A DNA stretch of 64,000 nt from Rhodobacter sp. SGA-6-6. GTDB taxonomy: Bacteria > Pseudomonadota > Alphaproteobacteria > Rhodobacterales > Rhodobacteraceae. The position numbers and the translations under genes were made by a program. The notes beneath the pieces are model-generated. The model searched no databases and was not told the origin of the DNA. It saw nothing but the letters and a program-made list of their open reading frames with translations. Shown here in pieces: positions 59,252 through 64,000 of this stretch. The number at the start of each line of letters is the position of its first letter. The first letter of the stretch is position 1. Location of the stretch: positions 62,001 to 126,000 of the forward strand of contig NZ_JAAKGP010000007.1 of the NCBI RefSeq assembly GCF_011043545.1, written 5' to 3'.

Positions 59252-59919
59252 TCGCGCCTCCCTTGAACGGATCGAACCAGACCCGAATCGGGCGGGATTG
59301 CCGAAGTTCCGCCACAATCTTGACACGATTAGCTCACGGAATCCCAAAATTCAGTCACAATCTGTAATATTGCGTGACAATACCACCGCATATCTGGTTC
59401 CGGCCGCCCGGCCGACCTCTATCGCTGGTTCGGACACAATCGCCAAGATTCCGCGGAATTGACACAAGCGGGCCGCGATAAGGACACTCGGCATCTGTTG
59501 GATCGACCTCGAACGATCCCGGTTCCGAAAGCTGTCCGAATGCCCCGCACCCGCCCGACATCCCTTCCCGACAAGGCCGCCGCGCCTTGGGCGGGGGCGC
59601 ATGTCCCGGCGGCCCGGCAGACAGCTTTTGCAACCGGGATCCTTCGCCCGGGCGCTGCCGCGGCCTCTGCCGGCCAAAGGCATCCCGGGCCCTTCCACGC
59701 GCAACCCGGGCTGGTCCGCCCGGCAAGCACGCCTGACACGGACCTGCGGGGCACCACGTCTGCTCGCCCCCGCAGGCCCGGGTCCCGGGCAGCGTGGGCA
59801 CCGGACCACCGCGGTCCGCGGGCGGATGGCGATGCGGGGGCATCGCCGTCCGTCCGGGTCGGCGGGGCACCGCCCGGGGCCGCAAGCCCCGGCACACGCA
59901 TGAATCGAGCTGCCAGACA
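59252..59919. other. Gene-free region before the DUF2927 lipoprotein gene
   Basis: About 670 nt with no gene I can support. 59300-59400 is clearly AT-richer than its surroundings and contains a dyad: GTCACAAT and ATTGCGTGAC around CTGTAAT (59354-59378). This looks like an operator or promoter region. 59540-59900 is very GC-rich with open frames on both strands that have no family features. Confidence 0.5.
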
Positions 59920-61329
59920 ATGCGGACCCTTTCCTTCGCCGCGATCCTCGCGGTCCTTGCGACCGCCGCTTGCGTCCCCGCCTCCGAGACGGCGCCCGAC
60001 GCCCAGGTGACCAAGGCCCGCCCCGCCGCCCCGGCGGCGGAGGAGCCGGCCCTGCCCGCCATGGGCTTCCTGGCCAACCCCGATTTCGCCGCCCTGCCGC
60101 AGGGCGCCGGCCGCGGCAATGCCGCGCTGGCGCGCGATTTCCTCGACCTCGCCTTCCAGCTGGAAAGCGGCCGGGCCCTGCCGATCCTCTCGCGCTTCGA
60201 GGGGCCGGTGACGGTGGCGATGACCGGCGCCGTGCCCGCCTCGGCCCCCGCCGACCTGTCGCATCTGATCGCCCGCCTGCGCAGCGAGGCCGGGATCGAC
60301 ATCCGCCCCGCCGCCCCGGGCGAACCCGCCGCCATCACCGTGCATTTCGCCCCCCGCGCGCAACTGCGCCGGCTGGCGCCCTCGGCCGCCTGCTTCGTAG
60401 TGCCGAACGTCTCGACGCCCGAGGACTACCGGGCCAGCCGCGGCACCGCCACCGTCGACTGGGCCGCGGTGGTCGAGCGGCGGCAGGCCGGCATCTTCGT
60501 TCCCGCCGAGGCCAGCCCGCAGGAGGTGCGCGACTGCCTGAACGAGGAACTGGCCCAGGCCCTCGGCCCGCTGAACGACCTTTACCGGCTCACCGATTCC
60601 GTCTTCAACGACGACAACTTCCACTCGGTGCTGACCCGCTTCGACATGACCATCCTGCGCGCCTATTACGCGCCGGAGCTGCGCTCGGGCATGTCGCGCA
60701 AGGCGGTGGCGGCGGCGCTGCCCGCGGTCCTCGACCGGATCAACCCCGGCGGCGCCGGCATGGGCGGCGGCGACGTGTCGGACACGCCGAAATCCTGGAA
60801 GACGGCGATCGAGACCGCGCTCGGCGCCGGCGGCGGACAGGCCGCGCGCCGCGCCGCCGCCGACCGGGCGCTGATGATCGCCCGGGCCCAGGGCTGGACC
60901 GACGGGCGGCTGGCCTTCAGCCATTTCGCCATCGCCCGGCTCTACGTCGCCTCGGACCGCACCCGCGCCGTCGAGGAATTCTCGCGCGCGGCGAAGATCT
61001 ACCGCAGCCTGCCCGGCGCCGAGGTGCAGGTCGCCCATATCGACATGCAGCTGGCCGCCATCGCCGTCGCCTCCGGCCAGCCGGAGCAGGCGCTGGCCTT
61101 CGCCGACCGCGCCATCCCGGTGGTGCGGGGGGCGCAGAACTACGCCCTTCTCGCCACCGTGCAGCTGATCAAGGCCGAGGCGCTGGACCTGCTGGGCCGC
61201 AGCGCCGAGGCCGATGCCCTGCGGATGGACAGCCGCCGTTGGGCGGGCTATGGCTTCGGCTCGGATGCGCAGGTGCGGGCGCGCACGCGCGAGATCGCCG
61301 CGCTCGGGGCGCAGGGGTCGCGGGGCTGA
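59920..61329 (+). CDS. DUF2927 domain lipoprotein
   Basis: A 469-residue protein with a lipoprotein signal (FAAILAVLATAACVPAS; lipobox Cys at about residue 18) and an alanine/proline-rich linker to about residue 50. The DUF2927 domain follows (FLDLAFQLESGRALPILSRF, CFVVPNVSTPEDYRASRG, CLNEELAQALGPLNDLYRLT, and DSVFNDDNFHSVLTRFDMTIL with conserved Asp/Glu positions reminiscent of a metalloprotease-like fold). Residues about 300-469 are helical, TPR-like repeats. Function is unknown. It sits between the MoxR and VWA genes, so a link to that system is possible. Confidence 0.85.
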   Translation: MRTLSFAAILAVLATAACVPASETAPDAQVTKARPAAPAAEEPALPAMGFLANPDFAALPQGAGRGNAALARDFLDLAFQLESGRALPILSRFEGPVTVAMTGAVPASAPADLSHLIARLRSEAGIDIRPAAPGEPAAITVHFAPRAQLRRLAPSAACFVVPNVSTPEDYRASRGTATVDWAAVVERRQAGIFVPAEASPQEVRDCLNEELAQALGPLNDLYRLTDSVFNDDNFHSVLTRFDMTILRAYYAPELRSGMSRKAVAAALPAVLDRINPGGAGMGGGDVSDTPKSWKTAIETALGAGGGQAARRAAADRALMIARAQGWTDGRLAFSHFAIARLYVASDRTRAVEEFSRAAKIYRSLPGAEVQVAHIDMQLAAIAVASGQPEQALAFADRAIPVVRGAQNYALLATVQLIKAEALDLLGRSAEADALRMDSRRWAGYGFGSDAQVRARTREIAALGAQGSRG

Positions 61330-61370
61330 GGCCCGCCCCCTTCCCCGGCCGGCCGAAAGGGGATGAAGCG

Positions 61371-61535
61371 ATGCTGGTGATCGGCGGCCTTGTGATCGGG
61401 GCGCTCTGGGGCGGGTTCAGCGCGAAGCGGCGCGGCGGCAAGCCGGCCGACATCGCCCAGTATGCCGCGGTCTATGCCATCCTGCTCGGCCTCCTCGGCC
61501 TGTTCCTGACCATCGCCATCGAACGCCTGCTCTAG
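61371..61535 (+). CDS. Small two-helix membrane protein
   Basis: A 54-residue protein below usual annotation length. Two membrane segments (LVIGGLVIGALWGGFSA and YAAVYAILLGLLGLFLTIAI) flank a basic loop (KRRGGKPADIAQ), and it ends ERLL. The ATG follows AAGGGG at a good distance, and the gene fits precisely between the DUF2927 lipoprotein and the VWA gene, 10 nt before the latter, so it is probably expressed. The loop charge suggests the ends face the periplasm. No function can be assigned. Confidence 0.75.
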   Translation: MLVIGGLVIGALWGGFSAKRRGGKPADIAQYAAVYAILLGLLGLFLTIAIERLL

Positions 61536-61545
61536 GGGCCGGGGC

Positions 61546-62727
61546 ATGTTCCTGCCCTTTCTCGACCATCTGCGGCGCGAAGGCGTGCCGGTCTCCCTGC
61601 GCGAGTTCCTCACCTTCCTGCAGGCGCTGGAGGCCGGGCTGGCCACCCATGACGTCGAGGGATTCTACCACCTCGCCCGCACCGCCATGGTCAAGGACGA
61701 ACGCCATCTCGACCGTTTCGACCGCGCCTTCGCCGCCGCCTTCAAGGGGCTGGAGTCGCTCACCGCCGAGGACGTGCTGCAGGCGCTGGACCTGCCGGCC
61801 GACTGGCTGGCGAAGCTGGCCGAGAAGCACCTGACCGAGGAGGAACGCGCCGCGGTGCAGGCACTCGGCGGTTTCGACAAGCTGATGGAGGCGCTGAAGC
61901 AGCGGCTGGATGAGCAGAAGGGCCGCCACCAGGGCGGCAACAAGTGGATCGGCACCACCGGCACCTCGCCCTTCGGCGCCTATGGCTACAACCCGGAAGG
62001 GGTGAGGATCGGGCAGGAGGAAAGCCGCCACCGCCGCGCGGTGAAGGTCTGGGACCGGCGCGAGTTTCGCAACCTCGACGACCGGGTGGAGATCGGCACC
62101 CGCAACATCAAGGTCGCGCTCCGGGCGCTCCGCCGGTGGGCCCGCGACGGCGCGGCGGAGGAGCTGGACCTCGACGGCACCATCCGCGCCACCGCCGAGC
62201 ACGGCTGGCTGGACGTGCAGACCCGGCCCGAGCGGCGCAATGCGGTGAAGGTTCTCCTGTTCCTCGACGTCGGCGGCAGCATGGACCCGCATGTCAGGGT
62301 GATGGAGGAGCTGTTCTCGGCGGCGAAATCCGAATTCCGCCATCTGCAGCCGTTCTACTTCCACAACTGCCTCTATGAGGGGGTCTGGCGCGACAACGCC
62401 CGGCGGTGGAGCGCGCAGGTTCCGACCTGGGACGTGCTGCGCAGCCATGGCCCGGACTGGAAGGCGATCTTCGTCGGCGACGCGGCGATGAGCCCTTACG
62501 AGATCACCCATCCCGGCGGGGCCAACGAGCACTGGAACAAGGAGGCCGGGCAGGTCTGGCTCACGCGCGCCGCGGAGCAATGGCCCGGACATCTCTGGAT
62601 CAACCCGGTGCCGGAGAGCGGCTGGGGCTACAGTCCATCCACCGCGATGATCGCGCGCCTCTTCGGCGGCCGGATGGTGCCGATGACGGTGGAAGGGATC
62701 GCGCGCGGGGTGAAGCTGCTGCGGTGA
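61546..62727 (+). CDS. CoxE-like VWA domain-containing protein
   Basis: A 393-residue protein of the CoxE/YeaD-like VWA group that partners with MoxR ATPases. The N-terminal half is helical (FLPFLDHLRREGVPVSLREF; EEERAAVQALGGFDKLMEAL). The VWA domain carries a MIDAS-like DVGGSMDPH (DxGxS), with the later Asp in AIFVGDAAMSP. HPGGANEHWNKEAGQVW and GWGYSPSTAMIARLFGGRM are conserved in this group. It starts 10 nt after the small membrane protein gene. Its MoxR partner is most likely the gene at 58055-58894. Confidence 0.9.
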   Translation: MFLPFLDHLRREGVPVSLREFLTFLQALEAGLATHDVEGFYHLARTAMVKDERHLDRFDRAFAAAFKGLESLTAEDVLQALDLPADWLAKLAEKHLTEEERAAVQALGGFDKLMEALKQRLDEQKGRHQGGNKWIGTTGTSPFGAYGYNPEGVRIGQEESRHRRAVKVWDRREFRNLDDRVEIGTRNIKVALRALRRWARDGAAEELDLDGTIRATAEHGWLDVQTRPERRNAVKVLLFLDVGGSMDPHVRVMEELFSAAKSEFRHLQPFYFHNCLYEGVWRDNARRWSAQVPTWDVLRSHGPDWKAIFVGDAAMSPYEITHPGGANEHWNKEAGQVWLTRAAEQWPGHLWINPVPESGWGYSPSTAMIARLFGGRMVPMTVEGIARGVKLLR

Positions 62728-62772
62728 GGGGGTGCCCTTGGCCGTGGCATCGGGATTCTCCGCGGCCTGTTC

Positions 62773-62981
62773 GGGCGGGAGAAGGCGAGGCACTGCCTCG
62801 CCCCCGCCCGTGCGGATGGGCTCACCCGGAGACGGCAGTCACGAGAACCCCGAGAGGCCAGCGCCCGACCCGGCGGGCGAGAAGCGCCCGCCGAGGGCGG
62901 GGCGGGCGCTGGCCGGGCCATTGAGGCCCGGCCGGTCTGGTTGCAACCGTTGCATCGTGGCGAAGGCGATGGCCTTCGCCA
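62773..62981 (+). repeat. 210-bp structured repeat, copy 6
   Basis: All four stem-loops are present, with the closing GGCGAAGGC/GCCTTCGCC pair around a different loop from copies 1 and 2. It shares with copy 5 the variant form of the second arm. It lies 45 nt after the VWA gene stop. Confidence 0.87.
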
Positions 62982-62996
62982 GGGAGACCGGGGAAC

Positions 62997-63058
62997 GGTG
63001 GGATGAACCCCACCCTACGGCAGAGATGGCCTCGCCGTAGGGCGGGGGTCACCCCGCC
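62997..63058. repeat. Double-hairpin repeat R2, copy C
   Basis: The first hairpin is GGTGGGA-TGAA-CCCCACC instead of GGCGGGG/CCCCGCC: the C-G pair became T-A on both sides, keeping the helix. The second hairpin is GGCGGGG-GTCA-CCCCGCC. It lies 15 nt after 210-bp repeat copy 6. Confidence 0.8.
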
Positions 63059-63151
63059 GTCTGTCCCCCGGCAGTCTCCCGCGCAACACCCCTTGCCGAA
63101 GCCTCCCTCACAGCCCTGTTCCCCGCCCCCCGCGCATCCTATATCCGGCGC

Positions 63152-63835
63152 ATGGCACTCTGGCTTCCCCTCCTCCTCGCCGTCCTCTGGGCCGTCGTCT
63201 CGATGCGCTTCTCGGTCTGGCGGACGCAGAAGATGCTGGACGCGCAGTCCCGCCCGCTGCGCGACCCGGATCTGGAGCGGCTGACGGCGCGGATGGCCGC
63301 CGCGCTGGACATCCCCGAGATCCGCGTCCATGTCTTCGACGTGGAGCCGGTGAACGGCCTCGCCGCCCCCGACGGCCGCATCTTCCTGACCGAGGGCTTC
63401 CTGAAGAAATACCGGCAAGGCCTTGTCACCGATGAGGAACTGGCCTCGGTCATCGCCCATGAACTCGGCCATGTCAGCATGGGCCACGCCCGCCGGCGGA
63501 TGATCGACGTGACCGGGCAGAACGCGGTGTTCTTCCTGCTGACGGCCTTCCTGTCCCGCTTCGTGCCGATCATCGGGGTCTGGATCGCCAACATGATCTC
63601 CACCGCGGTGATGGCCCGGCTGTCGCGGCGCGACGAGTTCGAGGCGGATGCCTATGCCTCGGCGCTGCTGATCAAGTCCGGCATCGGCACCGCGCCGCAG
63701 AAGTCGCTGTTCCGCAAGCTGGGTGCGCTGACCCGCACCAGAACCGAGGGCATCCCGGCCTGGCTCCTCAGCCACCCCGCCGCCGAGGAGCGCATCAGCG
63801 CCATCGAGGCGAACGAGGCGCGCTGGCTGGGGTAG
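63152..63835 (+). CDS. M48 family metalloprotease (HtpX-like)
   Basis: A 227-residue membrane-linked zinc peptidase. One N-terminal membrane segment (LWLPLLLAVLWAVVSMRF) is followed by the M48 core: VFDVEPVNGLAAPDGRIFLT, the catalytic VIAHELGHVSMGHARRRM (HExxH plus the second His), a second hydrophobic region (VFFLLTAFLSRFVPIIGVWI) and the third ligand in RRDEFEADAYASALL. LLSHPAAEERISAIE ends the domain. It is shorter than E. coli HtpX, matching the small M48 group of Rhodobacterales. It stands alone between the repeats and the last gene. Confidence 0.9.
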   Translation: MALWLPLLLAVLWAVVSMRFSVWRTQKMLDAQSRPLRDPDLERLTARMAAALDIPEIRVHVFDVEPVNGLAAPDGRIFLTEGFLKKYRQGLVTDEELASVIAHELGHVSMGHARRRMIDVTGQNAVFFLLTAFLSRFVPIIGVWIANMISTAVMARLSRRDEFEADAYASALLIKSGIGTAPQKSLFRKLGALTRTRTEGIPAWLLSHPAAEERISAIEANEARWLG

Positions 63836-63838
63836 CCC

Positions 63839-64000
63839 CTATCCCGACAGCGCCTTCGCCAGCCGGAACAGCCGCACCCGTTTCAGCAGGGGCTTCAACT
63901 CCACCTTCTGCCCGGAAATCCGCTCCGCCTTGGCGCGGACCTCCTCCACCACCCGCGCCATCGTCTCGGGGTGGCGGGACAGCATCTCCCACAGGAAGCC
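63839..64000 (-). CDS. C-terminal end of an unidentified protein, 5' end outside window
   Basis: The frame ends in TAG at 63839-63841 and reads back to the window edge for 53 codons without a stop (LWEMLSRHPETMARVVEEV, then AERISGQKVELKPLLKRVR, ending RLFRLAKALSG). Composition is that of a normal coding region, helical and rich in Arg, Leu and Val. It converges on the M48 peptidase gene with only 3 nt between the stops. I cannot name the family from this fragment. Confidence 0.6.
   Translation of the reverse strand, partial: GFLWEMLSRHPETMARVVEEVRAKAERISGQKVELKPLLKRVRLFRLAKALSG

Overview
The window is high-GC DNA of an alphaproteobacterium, almost certainly in the order Rhodobacterales (Rhodobacter/Paracoccus type). 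This rests on an RcGTA-type gene transfer agent (GTA) cluster, Hint_2/RTX secreted proteins, a DksA with a degenerate zinc finger, a class II DAHP synthase and a CtrA-type TTAA-N7-TTAA site. No transposase, integrase or CRISPR array was seen. Most genes are ordinary chromosomal genes.

Layout. 1-6266 (minus strand) is the head half of a GTA cluster: g1, terminase g2, portal g3, g3.5, protease g4, capsid g5, g6, g7 and a g8 cut by the window edge. Its upstream region (6267-6464) holds a CtrA-type box, a candidate promoter and a terminator-like leader hairpin. 6465-9428 carries mltG, fabF and a yjdM/phnA-type gene. 9468-13867 carries an arginase-family hydrolase with an altered metal motif, yceI, an SMR exporter preceded by a probable guanidine-II riboswitch, an iron-binding periplasmic protein and a nucleoside hydrolase. 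A PhoR-like kinase follows (13919-14941). 14999-21777 is a myo-inositol catabolic block (iolB, iolD, iolC, iolR and an Idh-type dehydrogenase), with two matching GGAA-N6-TTCC operators. 21840-27744 is housekeeping: gamma carbonic anhydrase, gmk, yicC, a PAS protein, DAHP synthase, a GlxA-type regulator and a DUF805 protein.

27999-33611 is a branched-chain amino acid type ABC transporter operon (SBP, ATPase, ATPase, a small secreted protein, two permeases). It is followed by a dimethylglycine/sarcosine dehydrogenase-like flavoprotein and a MobA-like nucleotidyltransferase. 37032-48626 (minus strand) is 11.6 kb holding three successive RTX proteins, each ending in a Hint_2 self-processing domain and a common C-terminal tail. 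A tRNA-Leu(CAA) lies at 49419-49502. 49813-64000 holds unrelated housekeeping genes (zinc peptidase, dsbB-like, dgt, erpA, glycosyltransferase, exonuclease III, FAD monooxygenase, dksA, a MoxR/VWA pair, M48 peptidase).

Three dispersed repeat families occupy most of the gene-free space. The first is a roughly 210-bp element of four stem-loops, in six copies with compensatory changes. The second is a 55-70-bp double hairpin, in three copies, each close to a copy of the first. The third is a set of short perfect palindromes built on TTTTCG-N-CGAAAA at gene ends, once as a pair inside an operon. The items most worth following up are the GTA control region, the riboswitch-controlled exporter, the structured 210-bp repeat, and the tandem Hint-RTX proteins with a duplicated unrecognised module.
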